A stretch of DNA of 44,183 nucleotides from Methanosaeta sp. PtaU1.Bin060 (GCA_002067365.1 MVRK01000113.1:1-44183); one strand, 5' to 3'. Shown: positions 33,582 through 42,094, counted from the first letter of the stretch. The notes: generated by a model from the letters alone, not told the origin. A program made the numbers and translations.

Positions 33582-35221
33582 CTCAGCACGCTGCCCCTGC
33601 TGGCAGATGTCACCGACTTTCTGTACCTGGCCAAGACGCCCTTCGCCTCTGACAAAGGTGCCTTCCACGCCTTTCTTCTCCTCTCAAGCTCAGCGGGGTC
33701 CACGAGGAGGTCGAGCTTCCTCGAGGGGATATCTATGCTGATCATGTCGCCAGGCTCCACCAGCGCGATGGGCCCTCCGACTGCGGCCTCCGGTGAGACA
33801 TGCCCGATGCACGGCCCCCTCGTCCCGCCGCTGAAACGTCCGTCGGTGATCAGCGCCACAGACTCGCTCAGGCCAGCGCCAGCGATGGCGGAAGTCGGAG
33901 CCAGGGTCTCTCTCATTCCCGGACCCCCTTTCGGCCCCTCATACCTTATCACCACCACATCTCCGGGCTTCACCCCGCCCCCGACGATCCCCGCCATGGA
34001 CTCCTCCTCGGAATCGTAGATCACGGCTGGGCCGGTGTGCCTCAGCATGGCCTTCGAGACTGCCGTCTGCTTGACCACTGCACCCTCAGGAGCCAGGCTT
34101 CCGCGAAGGATGGCTATGCCGCCCTCCTGGTGCACAGGCGCTTCCAGAGTGGCTATCACCCTCGCATTAGTATCCGGGTTGGCGGGCTTGAATCTCACCA
34201 GGTTGTCTCCCAGGGTCTTGCCGGTGACAGTCAATGCTTCCATATTGAGCCGATCCCCGAGCCTGACCATCACCGCGGGAATGCCTCCCGCCCTGTCAAG
34301 GTCCAGGATATGATAAGGCCCGCCGGGACGCAGGTTTACCAGGTGGGGCGTCTCTCTGCTCAGCCGATCGAAGCGCTCCAGGTCCAGGTCGATGCCGAAC
34401 TCGGATGCTACTGCTGGTATGTGCAGGACTGTGTTGGTGGACCCGCCGATCGCCATGTCCACGCAGATGGCGTTGTCTATGGCCTCAGTCGTGACGATCT
34501 TTCTCGCGGTGATCCCCTTCTCCACCAGCTCCATGATCTTCATGCCCGATTGCTTCGCGAGGCGTATCTTCTTCGCGTCCACCGCATGGGCTGTGGCGCA
34601 TCCCGGCAGGCTCAGCCCCATAGCCTCGGTGAGGCAGGCCATCGTGTTGGCTGTGAAGAGCCCTGAGCAGGAGCCAGCTCCCGGACAGGCCGATTCCTCC
34701 AGGATCGCCAGCGCCTCGCCCCCCGCCTGCCATCCCTCGAAGACGTTGATCAGGTCGAGATCCTTGTCGCACGCAAAGCCCGGCAGCATCGGCCCGCCTG
34801 TGACCACTATGGTGGGAAGGTCGAGCCTTCCTGCGGCCATGAGGTGCCCCGGAACTATCTTGTCGCACGATGGGATCATGACGAGTCCGTCGAGCTGGTG
34901 GGCCTGGGCCATGATCTCTATGGAATCCTCGATCAGCTCGCGGCTGGGAAGGGAGTACCTCATCCCCCCATGGCCCATGGCGATGCCGTCGCAGACTCCT
35001 ATGGTCTGAAACTCGAAGGGCACGCCCCCTGCGGCGCGCACGCCGGCCTTCACCGCCTGAGCAATTCGGTCGAGGTGAATGTGTCCTGGAATGAACTCAT
35101 TGAACGAGTTGACAATGCCTATGAAGGGGCGGCTGATCTCCTCATCGCAGAGGCCTGTGGCCTTGAGCAGCGCCCTGTGGGGGGCCCTCGCGGCACCCAC
35201 CTTGGTGATATCGCTCCTCAT
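33578..35221 (-). CDS. ilvD: Dihydroxy-acid dehydratase
   Basis: 547 residues, within the family range. It removes water from dihydroxy acids in the final shared step of valine, leucine and isoleucine synthesis. Iron-sulfur and magnesium site motifs are visible: Asn-Ser-Phe-Asn-Glu near residue 38, [10 protein letters not shown] near 117, Gly-Ala-Gly-Ser-Cys-Ser-Gly-Leu near 190, and [10 protein letters not shown] near 465. A TATA element (AATACTTAAACC on the minus strand, about 35281-35292) and GGGAGATCC ahead of the ATG form its expression signals. It leads the operon ilvD-thpR-cca, with four-base and about 32-base overlaps, and diverges from the SSS symporter gene. Confidence 0.97.
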   Translation of the reverse strand: MRSDITKVGAARAPHRALLKATGLCDEEISRPFIGIVNSFNEFIPGHIHLDRIAQAVKAGVRAAGGVPFEFQTIGVCDGIAMGHGGMRYSLPSRELIEDSIEIMAQAHQLDGLVMIPSCDKIVPGHLMAAGRLDLPTIVVTGGPMLPGFACDKDLDLINVFEGWQAGGEALAILEESACPGAGSCSGLFTANTMACLTEAMGLSLPGCATAHAVDAKKIRLAKQSGMKIMELVEKGITARKIVTTEAIDNAICVDMAIGGSTNTVLHIPAVASEFGIDLDLERFDRLSRETPHLVNLRPGGPYHILDLDRAGGIPAVMVRLGDRLNMEALTVTGKTLGDNLVRFKPANPDTNARVIATLEAPVHQEGGIAILRGSLAPEGAVVKQTAVSKAMLRHTGPAVIYDSEEESMAGIVGGGVKPGDVVVIRYEGPKGGPGMRETLAPTSAIAGAGLSESVALITDGRFSGGTRGPCIGHVSPEAAVGGPIALVEPGDMISIDIPSRKLDLLVDPAELERRRKAWKAPLSEAKGVLARYRKSVTSASRGSVLR

Positions 35222-35280
35222 TTATGGATCTCCCGAGAATCTCTTTCTATAATCTCTTTTAAGCTCGTTCTCCCTTTTTC

Positions 35281-35382
35281 GGTTTAAGTATTTGCTGATA
35301 TCAATTTATGATTCAATGGCGATCTGAATCGATCAGTCCTACACCTTAAATACATCAAGATCGCAAGCCCGCTTCAGGTGGC
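35281..35382. promoter_or_regulatory. Divergent promoters of ilvD and the symporter gene
   Basis: The leftward ilvD TATA box is at about 35281-35292. The rightward box (CTTAAATAC, 35345-35353) lies about 35-40 bases before the symporter ATG at 35387, with AGGTGG at 35376-35381 as ribosome binding site. The AT-rich 60 bases between the two boxes are free for a shared regulator; no clear operator repeat is visible. Confidence 0.5.
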
Positions 35383-35386
35383 TCTG

Positions 35387-37288
35387 ATGGATGCATATCC
35401 TATGTTTCTGGTCTTCCTTGCGATCTACTTAGCTGTGCTGACAGGCATCGGCCTCATCTCCTCTAGACGCCAGAAGTCTGTGACGGACTTCTGGCTCGCG
35501 GGGAGGGAGCTTGGCGCCATCACCATAGGCTTCTCCGCGGCTTCGTCGTGGCTCACAGCGAGCGCTCTCCTCCTGGCCACGGGCCTCTTTCTCCTAATGG
35601 GCATGAGTTCCATATGGGTCTGGGTCTTCCCCAACATCGCTGGCCTCATAATAATAGCCGCGATCTCCGGGAGGATCAAGAACATCCCGGCCCTGACGCA
35701 GCCCGAGCTTATGGAGATCAGGTACGACCCTGTTATCCGAGCGCCCGTGGCGGTTGCCGTCACCATCATGATGATACTCTTCTCAGTCACAGACTTCATA
35801 GGATTCAAGCTGGTGCTAGGAACCTTCTTCGGCATCGACCCCTTCTTTGCCGTGGCCATCATGGCAGCCTCAGTGGCTTTCTATGTAAGCATCGGAGGCT
35901 TTCGCGCAGTGGTCTGGTCAGACCTGCTGCAGTATCTTCTTCTTGCGGGGCTCGCGATCTATGTGGCGACGCTCTCATTGGGGCTTTCAGCCCAGAAGGG
36001 CATATCCCTCGCGTCGGCCTCGACGGCGCTCGGGTCCGACTGGTGGAATGTCCTGGCCATGGGCGGCCTTATGGGGGCCCTCGTCTTCCAGCTCGCCCTC
36101 TTGCCCGGGTGGGTCGCAGAGCAGGATCCCTGGCAGAAGATATGGGCCTCGCGCGACGAGCGAGCGGCCAGGCGAGGCCTCATTCTCGGAGCCTTCCTTC
36201 TCGCGTTGATCTACCTCTGCTGCCTGCTGACAGCCATCGGCCTCTCGGCGCTCTATCCGCTCCCTGCGGCCGAGGTGGACGCCGAGATGCTCTACCTGAA
36301 GATCATCGGCGACAACGTCTCCCCCTGGCTTCTGGCGCTGCTCACCATCTGCTTCGCAGCTGCCTCCATGTCCTGCACAGATACCTTCGCGACCTCTGGG
36401 GCATCGTGCATCTCCAGGGACCTGATCCAGAGGCACCTTTGGCCCACAGCCACAATGCGCGAGATGCTCGTGGTGAACAGGCTGCTGGTCGTGATCATGA
36501 TCGCGATCTCGGCGGCCATAGCGCTGAATGTGAACAGCATCATGGACGCAGTCATCATCGCGACTGTGATCGGCACAACATCCTACTTCTTTCCCATCAT
36601 CGGCGGGCTCTACTGGCGAAGGGCCACGAAGTGGGGGGCCCTGGCAGCGCTCATCGTCGGCGGCACGACGCAGATCCTTCTCATCTCCTACGAGATCTTC
36701 TGGCTTCGCCAGCCGCTGGACAGCATCTCGCCCTTTCTGACGGAGCATGGCGTGCTAGTCGGCCTGTCCCTGAGCGCGATCTCCTTTGTGGGAGTCTCCC
36801 TTGCCACGAAGCCGACTGAGGACATACGCCTGGCCCCCTTCTTTCCCGATATTGCTCTGAGGGTCTTTGGCAGCGGGGTTCCAAGGATAGACAAAGAGAG
36901 CTCTCGCTACAAAGAGATCATGTCGCAGATAGAGGAGAAGGTCGCAGGCAACAGGTCCCATCTACATCTCTACATCGATCTGGTACCTGTTCGCGCCGAC
37001 GGCGCATTGATGCCAGAAGCTCTCGACTGGAATGAGTTCGTGAAGAGGCTGAAATCCATGCACACCCTCTGGTTTACGCCCACAGGGTCTCACATAGTCT
37101 ACAGGCTCTCCCAGGCAGACCTCCTGTCCTGCGTCAAGATGGTGCGCGGGGACACAAGCCAGATCTGGCTCTCTGCGGAGCCGAAGTCGGAGCAACGAAT
37201 GCGCCAGAGGGAGGAGCTGTGCTTCGCGTACGATGAGATACAGGATGCGCTGCTCGAATTCGGGATGACGGCATCTGTCAGGACATGA
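35387..37288 (+). CDS. Sodium:solute symporter (SSS family) with a C-terminal cytosolic extension
   Basis: 633 residues from the ATG at 35387 (AGGTGG five bases upstream; the GTG at 35378 overlaps that site). Residues 1-480 form about 13 membrane helices of the LeuT-like SSS fold, with the early Gly-Arg-Glu-Leu-Gly-Ala, Ser-Ala-Ala-Ser-Ser-Trp-Leu-Thr and later Ala-Ala-Ser-Met-Ser-Cys-Thr-Asp. It should take up a small solute such as an amino acid or carboxylate with Na+; acetate would suit an acetoclastic methanogen, but the substrate cannot be read from sequence. The last 150 residues are soluble and resemble no common SSS tail: a small alpha/beta-looking region with Ser-His-Leu-His-Leu-Tyr-Ile-Asp-Leu-Val-Pro. 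Its stop overlaps the next gene's ATG by ATGA. Confidence 0.88.
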   Translation: MDAYPMFLVFLAIYLAVLTGIGLISSRRQKSVTDFWLAGRELGAITIGFSAASSWLTASALLLATGLFLLMGMSSIWVWVFPNIAGLIIIAAISGRIKNIPALTQPELMEIRYDPVIRAPVAVAVTIMMILFSVTDFIGFKLVLGTFFGIDPFFAVAIMAASVAFYVSIGGFRAVVWSDLLQYLLLAGLAIYVATLSLGLSAQKGISLASASTALGSDWWNVLAMGGLMGALVFQLALLPGWVAEQDPWQKIWASRDERAARRGLILGAFLLALIYLCCLLTAIGLSALYPLPAAEVDAEMLYLKIIGDNVSPWLLALLTICFAAASMSCTDTFATSGASCISRDLIQRHLWPTATMREMLVVNRLLVVIMIAISAAIALNVNSIMDAVIIATVIGTTSYFFPIIGGLYWRRATKWGALAALIVGGTTQILLISYEIFWLRQPLDSISPFLTEHGVLVGLSLSAISFVGVSLATKPTEDIRLAPFFPDIALRVFGSGVPRIDKESSRYKEIMSQIEEKVAGNRSHLHLYIDLVPVRADGALMPEALDWNEFVKRLKSMHTLWFTPTGSHIVYRLSQADLLSCVKMVRGDTSQIWLSAEPKSEQRMRQREELCFAYDEIQDALLEFGMTASVRT

Positions 37289-38457
37289 TGGAAGAGTTTC
37301 AGGTAGCAGTGGTGGGAGCTGGGCCCGCCGGCTCCACTGCGGCTGAGGTCGCCGCCCTCGCGGGCGCGAAGGTGGTGCTCATAGATCGCAAGAGCGAGAT
37401 AGGCACACCTGTGCAATGCGGGGGCTTTCTTCCCGAGGTGCACGAGCTGAAGGGCCTCATGCCTCGCGCAAGGCTGCCGGCAACCCTGGTCGAGATCCCA
37501 GAGCGCTGCGTGCTGCACCGCACGAGCCTGCAGCGCATCTATCCCCCCTCGGGAAGGAGCAAGGAGTTTCCCGTCGCTGCGAGGGTCGTGGACCGCAGGG
37601 CCTTCGATCGCCACCTGGCATCCAGGGCGGCGCGAGCAGGCTCAAGGGTTCTCCCGGCGACGCGCGCGCGCCTGGATTCTGGCAGGCTTCTTTTATCGGG
37701 CCGCTTCTCGGGCTCAATCGCCCCTCAGGTGATTGTGGGGGCGGATGGCCCCAGCTCTGACATCTCCAGGTCGATGGGAAACCCGAAGGGCGAGATGGGC
37801 ATCTGCATCGAGTACGAGATGGCAGACGTAGAGATAGATGCAGCAGCGGCTGAGATGTATTTCTCCACGCGATATGCGCCCGGAGGCTATGCCTGGATAA
37901 TTCCCATCGCGAATGACATGGCGTTCGTTGGCGTGGGCGTCAGGGCGTCATATCTTGGAAGGGCAAAGGTTCCCGATCTGCTGGACAGGTTCGTAAAGGA
38001 GCATCCACAAGCCTCTGGTAAGCTGAGACGAGGCGAGGTCCTGGCTGTCATGCGCGGCCTGGTGCCTGCGAGCGGTTCTGTTGGATCTCTCCAGAAGGAG
38101 GGGCTGCTCCTGGCCGGGGACGCAGCAGGCCATGTCATGGCCACCAGCGGTGGAGGCATACCACTCGCGATGGTCGCTGGCAGGATTGCAGGAGAGGTCG
38201 CCTCAGAGCATCTGAAAGGCAGCGCGATGCTTGCGGAGTATCCATCGCGCATTCGCGACGCCTTCGGAAAAGAGCTGGAGAGGTCAGTGAGAATAAAGAA
38301 GATGGTCGAGGTGGCCATGCACAGCGACCGGCTCATGGACGCACTCTTGGGGGCTCTAGGCCCCCAGCAGATCAAAGCGGTGATGCGCGCCCAAATACCC
38401 GCCGCCTGGCCCAAAGTTCGCGATCACTCAGAAGAGCCTTCAGCCGACGATCGCTGA
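37285..38457 (+). CDS. Geranylgeranyl reductase-family flavoprotein
   Basis: 390 residues. The FAD-binding Rossmann motif Val-Val-Gly-Ala-Gly-Pro-Ala-Gly-Ser-Thr-Ala-Ala is at residues 9-20, the Gly-Ala-Asp-Gly-Pro-Ser motif near residue 153, and Leu-Ala-Gly-Asp-Ala-Ala-Gly-His-Val-Met-Ala-Thr-Ser-Gly-Gly-Gly-Ile near 275-290. Together these define the digeranylgeranylglycerophospholipid / geranylgeranyl reductase family. A family-typical Cys-Gly-Gly occurs near residue 46. It may saturate isoprenoid chains of membrane lipids or of another prenyl compound; methanogens often carry several paralogues, so its exact substrate is open. It is translationally coupled to the symporter gene through an ATGA overlap, and a second ATG at 37288 is an equally good start. 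Confidence 0.9.
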   Translation: MMEEFQVAVVGAGPAGSTAAEVAALAGAKVVLIDRKSEIGTPVQCGGFLPEVHELKGLMPRARLPATLVEIPERCVLHRTSLQRIYPPSGRSKEFPVAARVVDRRAFDRHLASRAARAGSRVLPATRARLDSGRLLLSGRFSGSIAPQVIVGADGPSSDISRSMGNPKGEMGICIEYEMADVEIDAAAAEMYFSTRYAPGGYAWIIPIANDMAFVGVGVRASYLGRAKVPDLLDRFVKEHPQASGKLRRGEVLAVMRGLVPASGSVGSLQKEGLLLAGDAAGHVMATSGGGIPLAMVAGRIAGEVASEHLKGSAMLAEYPSRIRDAFGKELERSVRIKKMVEVAMHSDRLMDALLGALGPQQIKAVMRAQIPAAWPKVRDHSEEPSADDR

Positions 38458-38504
38458 AGGGCAGCCTTCGTGAATCGCGATAAAAGACAAAATGGCCGAG
38501 CTAG

Positions 38505-38903
38505 CTACTTCTTCTCTTCCTTGGGTGAAGCGCCCAGGAGATCCTCTACGGGCCGAGATCCCTTCTCCACGACCTTGACGTTGATCTGCCCGACGTCGGA
38601 CGAGATCTCCCTGCCATGAATGCTCTTCCTCTTCTTCCTGCCCTCGGCAGTCGGATGATAGCCGGTTCCAGCGGAGACAAGGATCTTTCTGCGCTTCGTT
38701 CCGGGAAGGTCTGAGCGCATGGGAAATCCCTCGCGATCGCTGCCGCCGGTGATCTGCACCGAGTAGCCTGGCATGCCGAGGACATCGCCCTCAATCTTGT
38801 CACCTATGTGCTTTCCCAGAAACTTTCCGGATCCTGGGTCCTTAAGCTCAACCTGATAAGCCTTACCGCTTTCGGGATCTGAGACTACAACTCTAAAATC
38901 CAT
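38505..38903 (-). CDS. rps6e: 30S ribosomal protein S6e
   Basis: 132 residues, the normal archaeal size (eukaryotic S6 is longer). The N-terminus Phe-Arg-Val-Val-Val-Ser-Asp-Pro, the central Ile-Gly-Asp-x-Ile-Glu-Gly-Asp and Ile-Thr-Gly-Gly-Ser-Asp-x-x-Gly-Phe-Pro-Met-Arg, and Lys-Arg-Arg-Lys...Arg-Lys-Lys-Arg-Lys-Ser are clear S6e signatures. The tail beyond residue 115 is a charged extension. It binds rRNA in the small subunit. A TATA box (GATTTTATAGGG on the minus strand, about 38952-38963) precedes it by about 50 bases and implies a leader of some 25-30 bases. It converges with the reductase gene, and a T-rich stretch on the minus strand (about 38480-38497) may end its transcript. Confidence 0.96.
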   Translation of the reverse strand: MDFRVVVSDPESGKAYQVELKDPGSGKFLGKHIGDKIEGDVLGMPGYSVQITGGSDREGFPMRSDLPGTKRRKILVSAGTGYHPTAEGRKKRKSIHGREISSDVGQINVKVVEKGSRPVEDLLGASPKEEKK

Positions 38904-39085
38904 CTTTCTTCCTCGTCTTCTTGAAGCGACTCTGACTTAGAGATCGATTCCCTATAAAATCTTATCTTGACCTCGACTGCCCGGAAAGGTGCTAATCCTG
39001 CACTTCCGGAAGACTCTTTCTGCAAAACAGATCCCCGAGGCTGGGACGGCCAGGCTCCCCGGATTTGCCCCATCCATCAATGTCT

Positions 39086-40075
39086 TTAGGGCTCCATCAT
39101 CCTTGAGTAGTCCAGAAGAGACGATAGGGGATGAGTCCGGATTCTTATTCCCTGCTCCTCAGCGGCCACAGCTCCATTGACTCCTGCCGAGAAGGCGATG
39201 CCAATCTTGCCGGGTCCCACGGGGCACCCCATAATCGGCTCCCCGGGCCCTCCCACATCCAGCAGGCCTCCAAAGCCGGCAGCCTTCGATTTTTCCAGAA
39301 GGGCTGATGCCCGATCCGCTGCGGCGACTGGTATCGCCCTCACATTGGCGAGGATTCTCCCGGACCCCGCAGAGATAGCATCCGTCACTCGCGTCACCTT
39401 GCGGGCCATGAATATCTTCATGGGATCAATAGAGGAGCCAGCATAAGCTACGAGATCGATGAACTCCATCGGCTCTCCTCGACGGACCTCCACCACCCCG
39501 GCATAGCTGGTCTCCACTGGTATGCCCATCTTCATAAGCATCCCGTCGAGGGTGATGCTGCAGATGGTCGCGATACCGATGCATCCTTCAGGAATCTCTT
39601 CGGAGGGCAAACCATCGCCCTCGTCAAGAATAAGGATGCGCCTGCTTATGGTATATCCTGCGTCAAAGGCCTCTCCCAGAATTCTGAGGAGACTATCTAT
39701 ATCCTTCTCGTTCAGGATGCTCGTATTGGCTATCACATCGCCCCGGCAGCTTTCAAGATCGAAGCTCGTCTTGAACATGCACTCCTCAATCCTGGTGTTG
39801 ACGAAGCCGATCCTGTCGTCCACGAGGGCGTCGTTCAGCTCTCTCATGCCCATGGGGGTGAGGACCCGACCGCTATAGCCCCGCTTTATGGTGAACCCCA
39901 GCTCATCCAGGATCTTGAGGTGATACCGGACTGCCCGCTCCCCCAGCTCGAAGCCACGAGTGGCGAGAGAATCGGATATCGCCCTCGCGCCCACAGGAGT
40001 CCCCGCCTCCTCTACGACCCTGAGGATCTCTATGAGCTGCCTCTGGCTCATGTGAGTCTTGGAGAGAAGTCTCAT
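39086..40075 (-). CDS. nrpR: NrpR nitrogen-regulation repressor (single NrpR domain)
   Basis: 329 residues from the ATG at 40075; a frame extension to 40111 would start inside the TATA box and is rejected. Residues about 5-75 are a winged helix (Gln-Leu-Ile-Glu-Ile-Leu-Arg-Val-Val, then Gly-Glu-Arg-Ala-Val-Arg-Tyr-His-Leu-Lys-Ile-Leu). Residues about 85-325 form one NrpR (DUF128) effector domain with Gly-Phe-Val-Asn-Thr-Arg-Ile-Glu-Glu, Ala-Gly-Tyr-Thr-Ile-Ser, and Gly-Gly-Pro-Gly-Glu-Pro-Ile-Met-Gly. NrpR represses nitrogen-assimilation genes (nif, glnK-amt, glnA) and is released by 2-oxoglutarate. Some methanogens have two effector domains per chain; a single-domain form with DNA-binding domain resembles Methanosarcina NrpRI. 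Predicted leaderless from the TATA box about 31 bases upstream. Confidence 0.93.
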   Translation of the reverse strand: MRLLSKTHMSQRQLIEILRVVEEAGTPVGARAISDSLATRGFELGERAVRYHLKILDELGFTIKRGYSGRVLTPMGMRELNDALVDDRIGFVNTRIEECMFKTSFDLESCRGDVIANTSILNEKDIDSLLRILGEAFDAGYTISRRILILDEGDGLPSEEIPEGCIGIATICSITLDGMLMKMGIPVETSYAGVVEVRRGEPMEFIDLVAYAGSSIDPMKIFMARKVTRVTDAISAGSGRILANVRAIPVAAADRASALLEKSKAAGFGGLLDVGGPGEPIMGCPVGPGKIGIAFSAGVNGAVAAEEQGIRIRTHPLSSLLDYSRMMEP

Positions 40076-40097
40076 CTCCTTTGACTCTGCGGGGAAG

Positions 40098-40114
40098 GCA
40101 ATATATATCATATC
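40098..40114. promoter_or_regulatory. Bidirectional TATA element between nrpR and tRNA-Gln
   Basis: AATATATATCATAT (about 40100-40113) is TATA-like on both strands. Its centre is about 31 bases from the nrpR ATG at 40075 and about 30 bases from the first base of tRNA-Gln at 40136, the expected TATA-to-start distance in both directions. I did not find a clear GGAA-N6-TTCC NrpR operator next to it. Confidence 0.5.
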
Positions 40115-40135
40115 CGGCCACCGTATGGCGAAGGA

Positions 40136-40208
40136 AGTCCCGTGGGGTAGTGGTCAATCCTGAGGGCCTTTGGAGCCCGCGACGGTGGTTCGAATCCGCC
40201 CGGGACTA
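40136..40208 (+). tRNA. tRNA-Gln (anticodon TTG)
   Basis: Cloverleaf: acceptor stem AGTCCCG with CGGGACT (40136-40142 and 40201-40207), discriminator A at 40208; D arm with GGTAGT and GGTCAAT; anticodon stem with four firm pairs around the loop CTTTGGA, anticodon TTG at 40170-40172; T arm GGTGG-TTCGAAT-CCGCC. The 3' CCA is not encoded. The base pair closing the anticodon stem (A-G) is mismatched. In archaea this tRNA is first charged with glutamate and then amidated. Confidence 0.93.
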
Positions 40209-40244
40209 TCATCACCATTCGATGAGAACGCAGAACATAGGAAA

Positions 40245-40254
40245 CTTAAATATA
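40245..40254 (+). promoter_or_regulatory. TATA box ahead of tRNA-Glu
   Basis: CTTAAATATA (about 40244-40253) lies about 55 bases before tRNA-Glu, predicting a transcript start near 40278 and a 5' leader of about 27 bases to be removed by RNase P. Confidence 0.45.
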
Positions 40255-40304
40255 TCACCACAGGCGTTCAGAGCCAGGGTCGCTCTGGGCCTCTGTGGCT
40301 ATAT

Positions 40305-40379
40305 GCTCCGGTAGTGTAGTCCGGTCAATCATTCCGGCCTTTCGAGCCGAAGACTCGGGTTCAAATCCCGGCCGGAGCA
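40305..40379 (+). tRNA. tRNA-Glu (anticodon TTC)
   Basis: Acceptor stem GCTCCGG with CCGGAGC (40305-40311 and 40372-40378), discriminator A at 40379; D arm GTGTAGT...GGTCAATCAT; anticodon loop CTTTCGA with anticodon TTC; T arm with GGTTCAAATCCC. It has the usual archaeal tRNA-Glu shape. No encoded CCA and no intron. Confidence 0.96.
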
Positions 40380-40855
40380 TCAACACATAAACATCATGAC
40401 GCCTGTGTGCGATTATTTTCTGGTTTTTATATGGGGGTCGCCCTATACGGTTGAGGCCCTATGGCCAAGAGAGATGTCAGAAAACGGCCGTCCTGTCGCT
40501 CCTCCAACATGGGTGATGGCGAGATGGCGACTCCATTTTCACCAGAACACAAGGTCAGAGCATGCTGGAATCCGCCTCGAAGTGCATCGATTTTCAGTCT
40601 TGATGCTCGATATGTTTATATCTCATTAAACTGCAAAAGACGCCTGTGCCTGAGCAAAACACTCAAATATCAGACGAGAATGATGATAAGGTCAGGTACC
40701 CACACCACAGGAGGGGTAGGCGCTTTGCCTGGGTGGCAGAGCAACTCCAGGTCTCCGGACCCAAAGCATCCTGTCGGGGTGGTTCCAAGGATCAAAGCGC
40801 TTCTATGCGCTTTAAATCCTAACGATTGAGGGTAAAGTAAGGAGGTGGGAACGAA
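40380..40855 (+). promoter_or_regulatory. Promoter and structured leader of the first tandem surface-protein gene
   Basis: After tRNA-Glu come two TATA-like elements: TTTTTATATGG (about 40422-40432) and TTTATATC (40615-40622). The second predicts a leader of about 210 bases. That leader can form three hairpins: 40722-40729 with 40735-40742 (eight pairs, loop TGGGT), 40750-40753 with 40758-40761, and 40788-40800 with 40807-40820 (AAAGCGC/GCGCTTT plus AGGAT/ATCCT). A GGAGGTGG ribosome binding site at 40841-40848 follows 20 bases later. A frame at 40461-40829 runs through this stretch but has no fold or signal that I trust. Confidence 0.55.
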
Positions 40856-41629
40856 ATGAGAAAAGAGATAGCTGTTTTGGTGCTTATCGCCATGGCCCTA
40901 GTAGGTATGGCCGGTGCAGCCAACTACATGTATGAGAAGGCATCGGTTAAGGGCGTCGGATACAAGAACGTAGAGATGATCATTTCCACCCAGTGGGGCT
41001 TCAATGGAGCCAAGCTGGTAGAGAAGGAGTCCGGATCGGGCAACGTCATCACAGAGAGGACTGAGCTCGAGGCCGAGAGGCAGCTCAGCCACGACATGCA
41101 GACTGGGCTCTATGTGGATGCTAACGGGAAGCCAATTTGCGATTACCCGACCGGCTCATGCCCGATGGATTACATCAACTTCACCAAGGAAGCCGAGTTC
41201 GAGTACATGCCAGTCTCTTACCAGACGGGCACATATGACCAGAAGTGGGTCGAGAAGCTCTGCGTCCAGAACTACAGGATCGGCGCTGTGCTGACTGAGA
41301 TGTACACCCATGCCGAGCACCTGCAGAAGACAACTGAGGTCAGGACCAGGGGATATGGTATCGTCGATCTCATCAATCGCAAACCATGCACCCCAGCCTG
41401 CTGCACAGGTGTCCTCGAGGCTAACCTGAACTCCAACGTCATCGGTGTCGCTCACATCGGCTGGATCTCCAGGGACCCCGCGGCAGACACACAGCTCAAG
41501 GGACGCCATGCTGAGTACGGCAGGTCTGTAGAGGACCTCACTGGTGTCTTCTCGATCGAGAAGTTCATCCAGCTCTGGGGCAACTCCACCTGCGGCGCTA
41601 TCAGCGTTGACTGGCTGCCCTGCGTGTAA
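40856..41629 (+). CDS. Secreted surface protein, tandem copy 1 (unknown family)
   Basis: 257 residues with a signal peptide (about 1-21, ending Gly-Ala-Ala), no C-terminal anchor and an apparently beta-rich mature part full of alternating charged/aromatic strands (for example Phe-Glu-Tyr-Met-Pro-Val-Ser-Tyr and Thr-Tyr-Asp-Gln-Lys-Trp-Val-Glu-Lys). Cysteines cluster in a loop (Ile-Cys-Asp-Tyr-Pro-Thr-Gly-Ser-Cys), in Lys-Pro-Cys-Thr-Pro-Ala-Cys-Cys, and at the very end. It is nearly identical to copy 2 except in residues about 83-103. GGAGGTGG eight bases ahead of the ATG is a strong ribosome binding site. I do not recognise a named family; secretion, duplication and company of a further relative suggest a structural role in the sheath or another outer layer of Methanothrix-like filaments, which is inference. 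Confidence 0.85.
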   Translation: MRKEIAVLVLIAMALVGMAGAANYMYEKASVKGVGYKNVEMIISTQWGFNGAKLVEKESGSGNVITERTELEAERQLSHDMQTGLYVDANGKPICDYPTGSCPMDYINFTKEAEFEYMPVSYQTGTYDQKWVEKLCVQNYRIGAVLTEMYTHAEHLQKTTEVRTRGYGIVDLINRKPCTPACCTGVLEANLNSNVIGVAHIGWISRDPAADTQLKGRHAEYGRSVEDLTGVFSIEKFIQLWGNSTCGAISVDWLPCV

Positions 41630-41653
41630 ATAGATAAAACTAAAAAGATACTT

Positions 41654-41673
41654 GCTCCGGCGCATGCCGGGGC
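41654..41673 (+). terminator. Hairpin terminator after surface-protein copy 1
   Basis: GCTCCGGC (41654-41661) pairs with GCCGGGGC (41666-41673) around the loop GCAT, followed by AGTTCATTCTATTTT. The stem is eight pairs including one G-U, 24 bases past the stop codon. The copy-2 terminator has the same stem with the loop-closing pair changed from C-G to G-C. Confidence 0.65.
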
Positions 41674-42094
41674 AGTTCATTCTATTTTAAGTCCAAGCGT
41701 TGTTGTGCGGTATTCCTCTTCTGCATCACGGAGCCGTCGATTTACTATATTCAGCATTTCGAAAGCATTCAACGTGAATTTCGGCGAAACATCCGAGATG
41801 CATTCGACAGGTTTATATGCTAATAATCGAACCAGAGAACTTGCCTGAATGCAGTAATTGTGCAGTCAGATAAAAGAAGCTATCAGGCGCTTCACATCGG
41901 GAGGGATGGATTGGAAGGTCGTGGCTGTTTGTCTCTGGCCGTGTCGTCGGCGAAAGCAGTTTCGGCACCTTTGGTGGAACAGCACATGGAATCCATCGAA
42001 CCGAAGGTCATCCGCCCTGCTGTAGTGATGTCACGTGAGGATCTTTTGCGGTCCCAGGACGGCCTAAGATCCGACGTAAGGAGGTGGGAACGAA
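41674..42094 (+). promoter_or_regulatory. Promoter and leader of surface-protein copy 2
   Basis: The TATA box GTTTATATGC (41811-41820) predicts a transcript start near 41843 and a leader of about 250 bases. A seven-pair stem GGATCTT/AAGATCC (42039-42045 with 42066-42072) stands just ahead of the GGAGGTGG ribosome binding site (42080-42087). Except for the last 19 bases before the ATG, the leader does not resemble that of copy 1. No gene is convincing here. Confidence 0.55.

Noticed and set aside
35548-36819. 423-residue plus-strand frame inside the symporter gene
   Set aside because: Arg/Pro/His-rich shadow of a clear membrane transporter in the neighbouring frame.
40461-40829. 122-residue frame in the leader of surface-protein copy 1
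   Set aside because: It starts 9 bases after a possible transcript start, but its composition is irregular, it crosses a second TATA box and three hairpins, and it resembles nothing I know.
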